NCBI RefSeq assembly: GCF_043197795.1 | Contig: NZ_JBICTU010000005.1 | Span: 124,001 to 188,000, forward strand | DNA: 64,000 nt | Source: Sphaerisporangium sp040649355 | Lineage (GTDB): Bacteria > Actinomycetota > Actinomycetes > Streptosporangiales > Streptosporangiaceae | Reading direction: 5' to 3' | Shown here: piece after piece, positions 24,638 through 32,377 of the stretch | Position numbering within the stretch: position 1 is the stretch's first letter | Layout: each line of letters opens with the position of its first letter | The notes under the pieces: model-generated | Told to the model about the DNA's origin: nothing | The model's input: the letters and a program-made list of their open reading frames with translations, nothing else | Databases searched by the model: none | Made by a program: the position numbers and the translations under genes

Positions 24638-25812
24638 GTGCCCTTCTCATCGACAACATCGGCTCGCTCGTCACCAATGCCCCGGATATCGGGGAGGGCG
24701 TGCTGGGCATCGTGGGCGACGCCGCGCTCGTGGTCGAGGACGGCCGCGTGGCCTGGGCGGGCCCGCGTTCGCGGGTGCCCGAGGGGGCCGCGAGTGAGCG
24801 GTTCGACGCAGGGGGACGGGCGGTCATCCCCGGGTTCGTCGACAGCCACGCGCATCTGGTCTTCGCCGGGGACCGCACGGGGGAGTTCGAGGCCCGCATG
24901 ACCGGCCGCCCGTACACGGCCGGTGGCATCCGTACGACGGTGGCGGCGACGCGAGCGGCGACCGACGACGCGCTGCGGGCGAACCTGCGGCGCCTTGTGT
25001 CCGAGGCGCTCAGGTCGGGCACGACCACGATCGAGTGCAAGTCGGGGTACGGCCTCACGGTCGAGGACGAGGAGCGGAGCCTGCGCCTGGCCGCCGAGCA
25101 CACCGCCGAGGTCACCTACCTCGGCGCCCACGTGGTCCCGCCGGAGTACGGCGGCGACGCGGACGCGTACGTCGAGCTGGTGAGCGGCGCGATGCTCGAC
25201 GCGTGCGCGCCGCACGCCAGGTGGATCGACGTCTTCTGCGACCGCGGGGCCTTCGACGGCGACCAGACCAGGGCGATCCTCACGGCGGGCATGAAACGGG
25301 GCCTGGTGCCGCGGGTACACGCCGGCCAGCTCGGGCCCGGTCCCGGCGTGGAGATCGCGGTGGAGCTGGGGGCGGCGTCGGCCGACCACGTGACGCATCT
25401 GAGCGACGCCGACGTGGAGGCGCTCGCCTCCGGTGACACGGTGGCGACGCTGCTGCCCGGCGCGGAGTTCTCCACGCGCTCGCGCTACCCCGACGCGCGC
25501 CGCCTGCTCGACGCCGGGGCGACGGTCGCCCTGGCCGCCGACTGCAACCCCGGGTCGAGCTACACCACGAACATCCCGTTCTGCGTCGCCCTGGCCGTGC
25601 GCGACATGAACATGACGCCGGGAGAGGCGGTGTGGGCGGCCACGATGGGCGGCGCCCGGGCACTGCGCCGTACGGACGTGGGCCACCTCGCCCCTGGGGC
25701 CCGCGCCGACATCGTGCTCCTGGACGCCCCGTCCCACGTCCACCTGGCGTACCGCCCCGGCGTCCCCCTGGTCGCCCGCGTGTGGAAGGACGGGGAGCCG
25801 GTCGTCGCCTGA
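24634..25812 (+). CDS. hutI: Imidazolonepropionase
   Basis: A 392-residue amidohydrolase opening the imidazolone ring to give N-formimidoyl-L-glutamate. Motifs are VIPGFVDSHAHLVFAGDRTG (metal HxH), GTTTIECKSGYGL, VTYLGAHVVPPEY, PRVHAGQLGPG, and ATVALAADCNPGSSYT with the catalytic Asp. The His-Ala-Gly-Gln in place of the commoner His-Ala-Asp-Gln is a mild variation. Last gene of the hut operon; a strong hairpin follows. Confidence 0.95.
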   Translation: MSALLIDNIGSLVTNAPDIGEGVLGIVGDAALVVEDGRVAWAGPRSRVPEGAASERFDAGGRAVIPGFVDSHAHLVFAGDRTGEFEARMTGRPYTAGGIRTTVAATRAATDDALRANLRRLVSEALRSGTTTIECKSGYGLTVEDEERSLRLAAEHTAEVTYLGAHVVPPEYGGDADAYVELVSGAMLDACAPHARWIDVFCDRGAFDGDQTRAILTAGMKRGLVPRVHAGQLGPGPGVEIAVELGAASADHVTHLSDADVEALASGDTVATLLPGAEFSTRSRYPDARRLLDAGATVALAADCNPGSSYTTNIPFCVALAVRDMNMTPGEAVWAATMGGARALRRTDVGHLAPGARADIVLLDAPSHVHLAYRPGVPLVARVWKDGEPVVA

Positions 25813-25884
25813 CAGGCCGACGGGGGAGGCGGCTCGTCACAGCCGATCCGGTTCTCGACTGCCCGACGGACCAGGTCCCTGACG

Positions 25885-25912
25885 CCCAGGAGGGAGGAAC
25901 CTCCCTCCTGGG
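25885..25912. terminator. Hairpin terminator after hutI
   Basis: CCCAGGAGGGAGG pairs perfectly with CCTCCCTCCTGGG around an AA loop (13 bp). It lies after hutI and before the convergent gdhA tail, and could serve both directions. Confidence 0.75.
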
Positions 25913-25915
25913 ATG

Positions 25916-26006
25916 CTCAGACCAGGCACTCAGACCAGGCACTCAGACCAGGCACTCAGACCAGGCACTCAGACCAGGTGCTCAGACCAGGTGCTCAGAT
26001 CAGGCC
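25916..26006. repeat. Seven tandem 13-bp units running into the gdhA stop codon
   Basis: The unit CTCAGACCAGGCA occurs seven times with small changes (GGTG or GGCC endings). The last copy contains the gdhA stop and its final codons. On the minus strand each unit reads TGGTCTGAG, so the array multiplies the stop context of gdhA. A length of 13 is not a multiple of three. Confidence 0.85.
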
Positions 26007-27338
26007 GAGGGAGAGCATCGCGTCGGCGACCCGTTTGAAGCCGTCGATGTTCGCGCCGGCGACGTAGTTTCCCGGCATGTCGTACTCGTCGGCGCTCTCC
26101 AGGCAGCGGGCGTGGATGTCCCGCATGATCTGCCGCAGGCGTTGCTCGGAGTAGTCGAAGGTCCACGAGTCGCGGCTGGCGTTCTGCTGCATCTCCAGCG
26201 CGCTGGTCGCGACGCCGCCCGCGTTGGCGGCCTTGCCCGGTCCGAAGGACACGCCCGCCTGCTGGAACACCCGGATGGCGCCCGGGGTGGCAGGCATGTT
26301 GGCGCCCTCGCCGACCGCGACGCAGCCGGAGCGGACGAGCGTCTCGGCGTCGGCGGCGCTGATCTCGTTCTGGGTGGCGGACGGCATGGCCACCTCGCAC
26401 GGCACCTCCCAGACGCTCCGGCCGGGTACGAAGGAGGAGCTCCCGCCGCGCCGCTCGGCGTAGACGTGCAACCGGGCGCGCTCGACCTCCTTGAGCCGCT
26501 TCAGCAGGTCGACGTCGATGCCCTTGTCGTCGAGGATGTGCCCCGAGGAGTCGGAGCAGGCGACGACGACGCCGCCGAGCTGCTGGACCTTCTCGATGGC
26601 GTAGATGGCGACGTTGCCGGAGCCGGAGACCACGACGCGCTTGCCGTCGAACGACGTGCCGCGTGCCTTCAGCATCTCGTCGACGAAGAACGCGCAGCCG
26701 TACCCGGTGGCCTCGGTGCGTACTTGGGCGCCGCCGTAACCGAGGCCCTTGCCCGTGATCACTCCGGACTCGTAGCGGTTGGTGATGCGCTTGTACTGCC
26801 CGAACAGGTAGCCGACCTCGCGCTGCCCGACGCCGATGTCACCGGCGGGAACGTCGGTGTGCTCCCCGATGTGGCGGTAGAGCTCGGTCATGAAGCTCTG
26901 GCAGAAGCGCATGATCTCGCGAGGGGAGCGCCCCTTCGGGTCGAAGTCGGAGCCGCCCTTGCCCCCGCCGATCGGCAGGCCGGTCAGGCTGTTCTTGAAG
27001 ATCTGCTCGAAGCCGAGGAACTTCACGATGCCGAGGTAGACCGAGGGGTGGAAGCGCAGCCCGCCCTTGTAGGGGCCGAGCGCGCTGTTGAACTCGACGC
27101 GGAAGCCGCGGTTGATGTGTACCTCGCCCCGGTCGTCCTCCCAGGGAACCCGGAAGATGATCTGCCGCTCCGGCTCGCAGATCCGCTCGATGATCTTCGA
27201 CTCGGCGTACTCGGGATGCTTGACCAGGACCGGTCCGATGCTCTCAAGGACTTCCTGGACGGACTGGTGGAACTCGGCCTCGCCTGGATTGCGGCGCAGG
27301 ACGTTGTCGTAGATCGACGACAGCTTCTCGTGCGGCAT
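25995..27338 (-). CDS. gdhA: NADP-type glutamate dehydrogenase
   Basis: A 447-residue hexameric-type enzyme interconverting 2-oxoglutarate plus ammonia and glutamate. It shows GPYKGGLRFHPSVYLGI with the catalytic Lys, PIGGGKGGSDFDPKGRSP, and the NAD(P)-binding KRVVVSGSGNVAIYAIEKVQ. Length and N-terminal region (YDNVLRRNPGEAEFHQSVQE) match the bacterial NADP-specific class. It is convergent with the hut operon, whose product is glutamate, so it may feed that glutamate into central metabolism or serve assimilation generally. The 3' end is embedded in a 13-bp repeat array. Confidence 0.96.
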   Translation of the reverse strand: MPHEKLSSIYDNVLRRNPGEAEFHQSVQEVLESIGPVLVKHPEYAESKIIERICEPERQIIFRVPWEDDRGEVHINRGFRVEFNSALGPYKGGLRFHPSVYLGIVKFLGFEQIFKNSLTGLPIGGGKGGSDFDPKGRSPREIMRFCQSFMTELYRHIGEHTDVPAGDIGVGQREVGYLFGQYKRITNRYESGVITGKGLGYGGAQVRTEATGYGCAFFVDEMLKARGTSFDGKRVVVSGSGNVAIYAIEKVQQLGGVVVACSDSSGHILDDKGIDVDLLKRLKEVERARLHVYAERRGGSSSFVPGRSVWEVPCEVAMPSATQNEISAADAETLVRSGCVAVGEGANMPATPGAIRVFQQAGVSFGPGKAANAGGVATSALEMQQNASRDSWTFDYSEQRLRQIMRDIHARCLESADEYDMPGNYVAGANIDGFKRVADAMLSLGLI

Positions 27339-27441
27339 CGACTATCCCCTCGCTCTCGGGGGGTGCTTCCCCGTCGCTTACCTTAGGGTCCGGGGCTCGG
27401 TGCGTCCGCCGTGACCGCGCGCGTGATCGGCGACGGGGGGC

Positions 27442-28464
27442 TCACCACCGGATGACGCTGGCGGCCCAGGTGTAGCCGGTGCCGGCGGCGAGGAGGAGCA
27501 CGAGGTCGCCGGGGGAGAGCCGTCCCGACCGGGCCGCCCGGTCGAGGCCGAGCAGGGGGTCCACCCCGCTCATGTGGCCGGTGTCGTCCAGGTACGTCAC
27601 CCGGTCAGGGGAGAGCCCGAGCTCCTTGACCAGGGTGTCGTGCAGCGAGCGCTTGACGTGGATGCCGCACAGATGCGAGACGTCCTCGCGACCGGCGCCC
27701 GAGCGGCGCAGTGCCTCGTCGGCGGCGGCGAGGAAGTTGGGCAGCGTGACGGGGTCCAGCCGTTCCTTCATCGAGCCCGGATCCGGCACGTCGAGGAGGT
27801 GCCGCCCCGCGCGCACCGTCTCGTGGCTCGCGGGCTCGGCGCTGCCCCCCGCCGGGACCATCACGTCCAGGGAGAACGACCCGTCGGTGATCATGTGGCA
27901 GCCGAGCACCTCCCCCGGCACCCGCCCGCCGTCGTCACCGGGGTCCCTGACGAACAGCGCCGCCACCGCGCCGTCGCCGAAGTCGTAGGCGAACCGCGTG
28001 CGCGGGTTGCCGTAGTCGATGAGGGAGGACTCGCGGGACGCGGCCACCGCGAGCACCGTGCGCAGCTCGTCCTCGGCCCGCAGCAGGTCGCGGCACACCC
28101 GTACGGCCACCGGCGACCCGCAGGAGACATAGGCGAGCTCCAGCACCGTCGCCCGCCCGCAGCCGACCAGGTGGGCCACGCGCGGCGCGGCGTGCCACAC
28201 CTCGAAGTCCTTCCAGGTGGAACCGAAGTAGACCAGGGCGTCGACCTCGTCCGGCTCCATGCCCTGCTCGGCGAGCAGCCGCCGTGCCGCCGTGGCGGCC
28301 ATGTCGCTGACATGCTCGTCCGGGGCGGCGATGTGCTTGCCGCGCAGGCCGAACCTGTCGACCAGCACCTGCTCGGGGATCCCGGACAGGCCGGAGATCT
28401 CGGCCGCGCCCATCCACCGCTCCGGCAGGTACGACGCCGTGGCGGCGAGCCGCACGCGGGTCAT
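27442..28464 (-). CDS. KSIII / 3-oxoacyl-ACP synthase III-like condensing enzyme
   Basis: A 340-residue thiolase-fold protein. The active-site Cys is in VLELAYVSCGSPVAVR, and a His lies in HLCGIHVKRSLHD. The usual Asn position reads YLDDTGHMSGVDPLLGLD, as in a subfamily of KSIII-like proteins rather than FabH. GAGREDVSHL and LLAAGTGYTWAASV close the fold. Start is the ATG overlapping the stop of the acyl-CoA ligase (ATGA), so the two work together: the ligase may supply the acyl-CoA that this enzyme uses in condensation or thioester transfer. The long upstream extension is antisense-type shadow. Confidence 0.82.
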   Translation of the reverse strand: MTRVRLAATASYLPERWMGAAEISGLSGIPEQVLVDRFGLRGKHIAAPDEHVSDMAATAARRLLAEQGMEPDEVDALVYFGSTWKDFEVWHAAPRVAHLVGCGRATVLELAYVSCGSPVAVRVCRDLLRAEDELRTVLAVAASRESSLIDYGNPRTRFAYDFGDGAVAALFVRDPGDDGGRVPGEVLGCHMITDGSFSLDVMVPAGGSAEPASHETVRAGRHLLDVPDPGSMKERLDPVTLPNFLAAADEALRRSGAGREDVSHLCGIHVKRSLHDTLVKELGLSPDRVTYLDDTGHMSGVDPLLGLDRAARSGRLSPGDLVLLLAAGTGYTWAASVIRW

Positions 28465-30056
28465 CCGGCCTGCTCCCACACGCCGCGCAGCTTGCTCTTC
28501 AGCACCTTGTCGACGGCGGAGCGAGGCAGCCTGTCGACCAGCCGGACGTACTTGGGCACCTTGAACCCGGCGAGCAGGACCCTGCAGTACGCGATCAGGT
28601 CGGACGCCTCCGGCGCGGCGCCGGGCACCGGCACCACGAAGGCGCAGCCCACCTCGCCCCAGCGCTCGTCGGGGACGCCGACCACCGCGACCTCGGCCAC
28701 TTCGGCGTGCCCCTGCAACACCGACTCGGCCTCCGCCGGATAAACGTTCTCTCCGCCGGAGACGTACATGTCCTTCGCCCGCCCGCGGATGCGGTAGAAG
28801 CCGTCGGCGTCGCGCTCGGCGATGTCGCCGGTGCGCAGCCAGCCCCCGGTCACGGCCGCGCGGGTGGCCTCCGGGTCGCGCCAGTAGCCCGGGAACACGT
28901 TCGGGCCCCGCACGACCAGCTCGCCGATGCCCGCCCCGTCGAGCGTGCCGCCGGTCTCGACGTCGCGCAGCGCCACGTCGACGTGGGGGTACGGGATGCC
29001 CGCCCAGCCGACCCGCCCCTCGATGTCCTCCTCGGGGAGGCACAGGACGTTCGGCGCGGCCTCGGTGAGGCCGTACCCCTGGACGATCCGCACGCCACGG
29101 TCGAGCCAGGTGCGCAGCAGCGGCTCGGGCATGGGGGCGCCGCCGACCACGACGCGGCGCAGCCGGGACAGGTCGGCGGTCGCGAAGCCGGGGTCCTGCG
29201 CCATGAACAGGTAGGTCGCGGGCACGCCCATCATCGTGGTCACGCCCCGCTCGGCGATGAGGCGCAGCGTCCGCCCGGCGTCGAACGACGGCTCCAGCAC
29301 GACGGTCGCGCCCTTCCACCACGCGAGCAGGGGCTGGACGTTCCACCCGCCGACGTGGAACTGGGGGAGCACCTGAAGGACGACGTCGTCCTCGCGCAGC
29401 TCGCAGCCACGGTCGAGGGACAGGTTGGTCCAGAAGCAGTTGGCGTGGGTCAGCAGGGCGCCCTTCGGCCGTCCGGTCGTTCCCCCCGTGTAGACGAGCA
29501 GCAGCCCGGCGTCGTCGGCGGGGTCGTTGGGGTCGTTGGGGTCGTTGGGGACACTATGGCCGGTTCCCGGACCGCCGTCGTCTCCGGTGCCGTTGTGCTC
29601 GCCCGGCGTGTGCGGGGCCGTGGCCTCGGAGGCGGTCGAGGCGAGCGCGTCGAGGCCGTCCCGGGTGAGCTCCGCGATCCGGCATGGGTGGCCGGACCTC
29701 ATGCGGGCCTCCTCCGCGAGCGGGACCAGTTCGGGAGCGGCCAGCAGGATCGACGGCTCGGCGTCCGTGAGCTGGTAGGCCACCTCCGGCGCCGTCAGCC
29801 GGACGTTGACCGGGGTGAGGACCAGCCCTGCCTTGGCGCAGGCGAAGAACAGCTCGACGTGTTCGGGACGATTGCCCGTCAGGGTGGCGACCCGGTCGCC
29901 CGGCCGGACCCCGGCGGCGAGCAGGCCCGCCGCCAGCCGTTCCGACCGGGCATCCAGCTCGCCGTACGAGGTGTCATCGCCCTCGAAGACGATGGCCGTG
30001 CGGTGGGGTGTGGCACGCGCCCGGTCGCGCAGCCACCGGCCCAGTGCGAGAGTCAC
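28461..30056 (-). CDS. Acyl-CoA synthetase / AMP-dependent ligase
   Basis: A 531-residue ANL-superfamily enzyme activating a carboxylic acid to its CoA thioester. Motifs are LLVYTGGTTGRPKGALLTHA (A3, P-loop), QGYGLTEAAPNV (A5), GWLRTGDIAERDADGFYRIR (A7), GRAKDMYVSGGENVYPAE (A8) and a final Lys in VDKVLKSKLR. Start is the GTG in a GTGA overlap with the TetR stop, giving VTLALGRWLRDRARATPHRT; a longer frame reaches into TetR repeats and is rejected. A poorly conserved insert before A3 contains a 9-bp triplicate encoding NDPNDPNDP. The natural acid is unknown; medium or long chain is likely. Confidence 0.9.
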   Translation of the reverse strand: MTLALGRWLRDRARATPHRTAIVFEGDDTSYGELDARSERLAAGLLAAGVRPGDRVATLTGNRPEHVELFFACAKAGLVLTPVNVRLTAPEVAYQLTDAEPSILLAAPELVPLAEEARMRSGHPCRIAELTRDGLDALASTASEATAPHTPGEHNGTGDDGGPGTGHSVPNDPNDPNDPADDAGLLLVYTGGTTGRPKGALLTHANCFWTNLSLDRGCELREDDVVLQVLPQFHVGGWNVQPLLAWWKGATVVLEPSFDAGRTLRLIAERGVTTMMGVPATYLFMAQDPGFATADLSRLRRVVVGGAPMPEPLLRTWLDRGVRIVQGYGLTEAAPNVLCLPEEDIEGRVGWAGIPYPHVDVALRDVETGGTLDGAGIGELVVRGPNVFPGYWRDPEATRAAVTGGWLRTGDIAERDADGFYRIRGRAKDMYVSGGENVYPAEAESVLQGHAEVAEVAVVGVPDERWGEVGCAFVVPVPGAAPEASDLIAYCRVLLAGFKVPKYVRLVDRLPRSAVDKVLKSKLRGVWEQAG

Positions 30057-30838
30057 CGTTCCGATCCCCCTCCGAACGCCCCGGATCCGTCCGGACCCGA
30101 GCCGAACGCCCCGGATCCGTTGGGACCCGAGCTGAACACCCCGGATCCGTTCGGACCCGAGCCGGACGCCTCGGGCACGTGTGTGCCCTGTCCGGACGGT
30201 GCGCCGTCGGCGCCGAGGCCGCGGAGGATGAACGCGTACATCTCCTCGAAGACCTGGTCCGGCACCCCGCCGGGACCGTCCTTCCACAGGATCCATCGCA
30301 TGCCGATCAGCTCGCCCACCCCCATCAGCGCCCAGGCGAGCACCTCGGGATCGGCCTGGGCGATCTCACCGTCGGCCATCGCCGCGCGCAGCCCGCCCAC
30401 GTAGCCGTCGGCGATCGTCCGGTAGTGCCGCTGAAGCATGCCCGGCGAGACGAACTCGGCCTGGCGGATGATCCGGTAGAGCCCGGGATGCTCGGCGGTG
30501 AACCGGAAGAACCCCTTGAAGCCCAGCCTTTCGGACTCGGGCCGGGTACGTCCCTGCCGGGCACCCTCGGACATCGCCCGCCGTACGCGCCGGTTGAGGT
30601 CGGCGACCAGCTCGTCGAAGATCTGCTGCTTGCCCTCGAAGTAGATGTAGAACGTGCCCTGCGAGCACCCGGCCGCCTCGGTGATCTTGACGATCGAGGC
30701 CTCGTGGTAGCCCAGCTCGGCGAACACCTCCTCCGAGGCGTCGAGCAGCCGCCGCCGGGTGCGTTCCCCCTTCGGGGACAGCGGGCGGCCCCGCGTGCTC
30801 GTGGGCGGCGGCTCGTCCTCGACCCGCCATGCCTGCAT
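30053..30838 (-). CDS. TetR-family regulator with repetitive C-terminal tail
   Basis: A 261-residue regulator. The helix-turn-helix is at about residues 18-70 (GERTRRRLLDASEEVFAELG, VKITEAAGCSQGTFYIYFEG), followed by a ligand domain (FRFTAEHPGLYRIIRQAEFV). The last ~35 residues are a Gly/Ser repeat (GPNGSGVFSS, GPNGSGAFGS, GPDGSGAFGG) encoded by a 30-bp tandem array ending at the GTGA overlap with the ligase. The ATG at 30838 with GGGGGAGCG ahead is preferred over a start 75 nt upstream. It probably senses an acyl-CoA or acid and controls its own operon. Confidence 0.88.
   Translation of the reverse strand: MQAWRVEDEPPPTSTRGRPLSPKGERTRRRLLDASEEVFAELGYHEASIVKITEAAGCSQGTFYIYFEGKQQIFDELVADLNRRVRRAMSEGARQGRTRPESERLGFKGFFRFTAEHPGLYRIIRQAEFVSPGMLQRHYRTIADGYVGGLRAAMADGEIAQADPEVLAWALMGVGELIGMRWILWKDGPGGVPDQVFEEMYAFILRGLGADGAPSGQGTHVPEASGSGPNGSGVFSSGPNGSGAFGSGPDGSGAFGGGSER
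30073..30162 (-). repeat. 30-bp tandem repeat forming the TetR C-terminal tail
   Basis: Three 30-bp units (core CCGGATCCGT(T/C)(C/G)GGACCCGAGC) encode SGPNGSGAFG-type decapeptides and end at the TetR stop. In-frame unit length. Confidence 0.8.
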
Positions 30839-30860
30839 TCGCGCTCCCCCGGTCAAAGCG

Positions 30861-31889
30861 TCAGCCCGCGGACACCCGGGACAGGTGGGCGTGCAGCAGC
30901 GACGAGAACTCACCCGGCCGCTGGGTGTACGGGAAGTGCCCCGCGCCCTCCATGACGTGCTCGGAGTAGCGGCCGTACCGGGTGAGGACGTCCCTGGTCT
31001 GCTGGATCATCGGCTGGGCGGGGAACGACTCCTCGCCGGGCCAGTCCGGCACGTACCCGAGGGCCCCGAGGTGACCGAGGTCGACCATCGAGGTGTCGGA
31101 GACGATCGCGTCCTGGTCGCCGCGGACCCAGAGCACCGGGGCGCTGCACCCCGACTCGGGCAGGCCGCTCCAGTTCAGGTACTTCGGGGAGATCGCGTTG
31201 AGAACCCCGCGCGTGCCCGGCGCGACGCCTGGCCAGTTCTCCGACGACTGGGTGTCCCCGGGGTAGCTGCCGTCGCCGAGGTGGGTGGCCAGGATCCCCC
31301 GGAGCAGGGCCTCCTCGTCCCGTACGGCGTCCGGGCCGGGGAAGTAGAGGCTGCGCACGACGTTGCGCGGCGAGAGCGGGCTGGCGTCCGACTCGTCGCC
31401 CTCGGCCATGAGCTTCACGAGGTCGGGGTTGGCGGTGCCGCCGCCCGAGCCGGCGAAGTCGGGCGCGCACGGCGTGCCGTCGCGCCTGGTGCCGCCGAAC
31501 CCGTACGGCGAGACCGTCGCCACCGGGGTGAGCGAGAGGACGCGGCCGGGATGGTGGATGGCGAAGTCAAGGATGACGCCGCCGCCCAGCGAGTGGCCGA
31601 CCAGGTGGACGGCGTCGAGGCCGAGCGCGTCGAGCAGCGCGACCAGGTCGTCGCGGTAGTCGCCGACCCCCCGGGTCGCGTCGACGGGAGCGGGCTCGCT
31701 GTTCCCGTAACCACGCAGGTCGGGGGCGATGCCGTGGTAGCCGCCGGGGAGCAGGGAGAGCTGCTCGTCCCAGGCGGAGCCGTCGGAGAGGTTGCCGTGT
31801 ACGAAAACGACGGGGACACCCGCGCCCGTCTCCCGGAGGTGCGTCGTCAGACGCTCGGTGCGGACGGTACGGGATCGGACTGCGTTCAT
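30861..31889 (-). CDS. Alpha/beta hydrolase
   Basis: About 342 residues of alpha/beta-hydrolase fold. PVVFVHGNLSDGSAWDEQL carries the oxyanion HG motif, VHLVGHSLGGGVILDFAI the nucleophile Ser, VLWVRGDQDAIVSDTSM the acid Asp, and HVMEGAGHFPYTQRPGE the His. No signal peptide. AAGGGA lies 8 nt before the ATG at 31889; an ATG two codons earlier is too close to it. It lies 22 nt ahead of the TetR gene on the same strand, so it is the first gene of an apparent four-gene operon with the ligase and KSIII-like enzyme. Esterase, lactonase or thioesterase roles are possible. Confidence 0.87.
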   Translation of the reverse strand: MNAVRSRTVRTERLTTHLRETGAGVPVVFVHGNLSDGSAWDEQLSLLPGGYHGIAPDLRGYGNSEPAPVDATRGVGDYRDDLVALLDALGLDAVHLVGHSLGGGVILDFAIHHPGRVLSLTPVATVSPYGFGGTRRDGTPCAPDFAGSGGGTANPDLVKLMAEGDESDASPLSPRNVVRSLYFPGPDAVRDEEALLRGILATHLGDGSYPGDTQSSENWPGVAPGTRGVLNAISPKYLNWSGLPESGCSAPVLWVRGDQDAIVSDTSMVDLGHLGALGYVPDWPGEESFPAQPMIQQTRDVLTRYGRYSEHVMEGAGHFPYTQRPGEFSSLLHAHLSRVSAG

Positions 31890-32111
31890 CGCCATCCCTT
31901 GACGAAGAGAATTGTTGCGGCCAAGTTAACAGGTGAATCACCTCTCATAAAAGGGGGTGCTCTCGATAAGGAGCCGTCAAGGGGGCGTCAGTTCTCGCGG
32001 CCTCTCCGTCAGGAGGGCGTCAAGATGGCGGAGATCGCCGGTTAACCCGCCTAGCGTTCCTTTCGAGGCCGTATTTCCGGTCTGACGAAGGGTTCAGCAG
32101 GAGGAAAGATC

Positions 32112-32186
32112 ATGAGCGACCTGCTCTTAGCGGCGCACCCGCGGCGCGAACGGCGGTACGAGGCACACGATCTGCGGGTCGCCTGA
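32112..32186 (+). CDS. 24-residue leader ORF upstream of lysA
   Basis: A frame starting MSDLLLAAHPRRERRYEAHD. The ribosome binding site AGGAGG with 7-nt spacing is among the best in the window. The TGA overlaps the next ATG (TGATG). It contains five Arg and two His codons but no Lys codon, so a lysine attenuator is unlikely. A still smaller frame with a good binding site (MAEIAG, 32025-32045) lies further upstream. Confidence 0.5.
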   Translation: MSDLLLAAHPRRERRYEAHDLRVA

Positions 32187-32377
32187 TGTGCGCCCTGACG
32201 CAGGACCTGGCGTCCGGCTCCGCCCAGGCCGAAGAGCGGGTGGACCACGTATCCGCCACCGACCAGGTACGAGCGGCCGTTCTCGCCACCGACCCGGGCC
32301 GAGCGGCCGTTCCCGGCACCGACCCGGGCCGAGACTCGCTTGGTGCCGCGGAACCGTCCGAAACGAGGCACGCATGA
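32186..32377 (+). CDS. 63-residue repetitive ORF coupled to lysA
   Basis: A frame starting MCALTQDLASGSAQAEERVD in TGATG overlap with the leader ORF and ending in an ATGA overlap with lysA. Its second half is encoded by three 30-bp repeats (ATDPGRAAVP-type units). No recognised family. The exact overlaps on both sides favour real translation, while the low-complexity sequence suggests the length is not under strong selection. Confidence 0.45.
   Translation: MCALTQDLASGSAQAEERVDHVSATDQVRAAVLATDPGRAAVPGTDPGRDSLGAAEPSETRHA
32258..32347 (+). repeat. 30-bp tandem repeat upstream of lysA
   Basis: Three units with core ACCGACCCGGGCCGAGCGGC; the first and third are diverged. They fall inside the coupled ORF and keep its frame. 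Confidence 0.75.

Noticed and set aside
21903..25115. 1070-residue minus-strand frame opposite the hut operon
   Set aside because: Antisense shadow; the plus strand carries four well-conserved enzymes.
25885..26006. CRISPR array
   Set aside because: The 13-bp units are directly tandem with no spacers, and there are no cas genes.
30057..30296. N-terminal extension of the acyl-CoA ligase
   Set aside because: It reads through the TetR repeat tail in another frame (RGVRLGSERI repeats); the GTGA overlap start gives the normal family N-terminus.
32188..32373. N-terminal extension of lysA
   Set aside because: The in-frame extension is repeat-derived and Arg-rich, and the ATGA overlap with the small ORF gives a better start.
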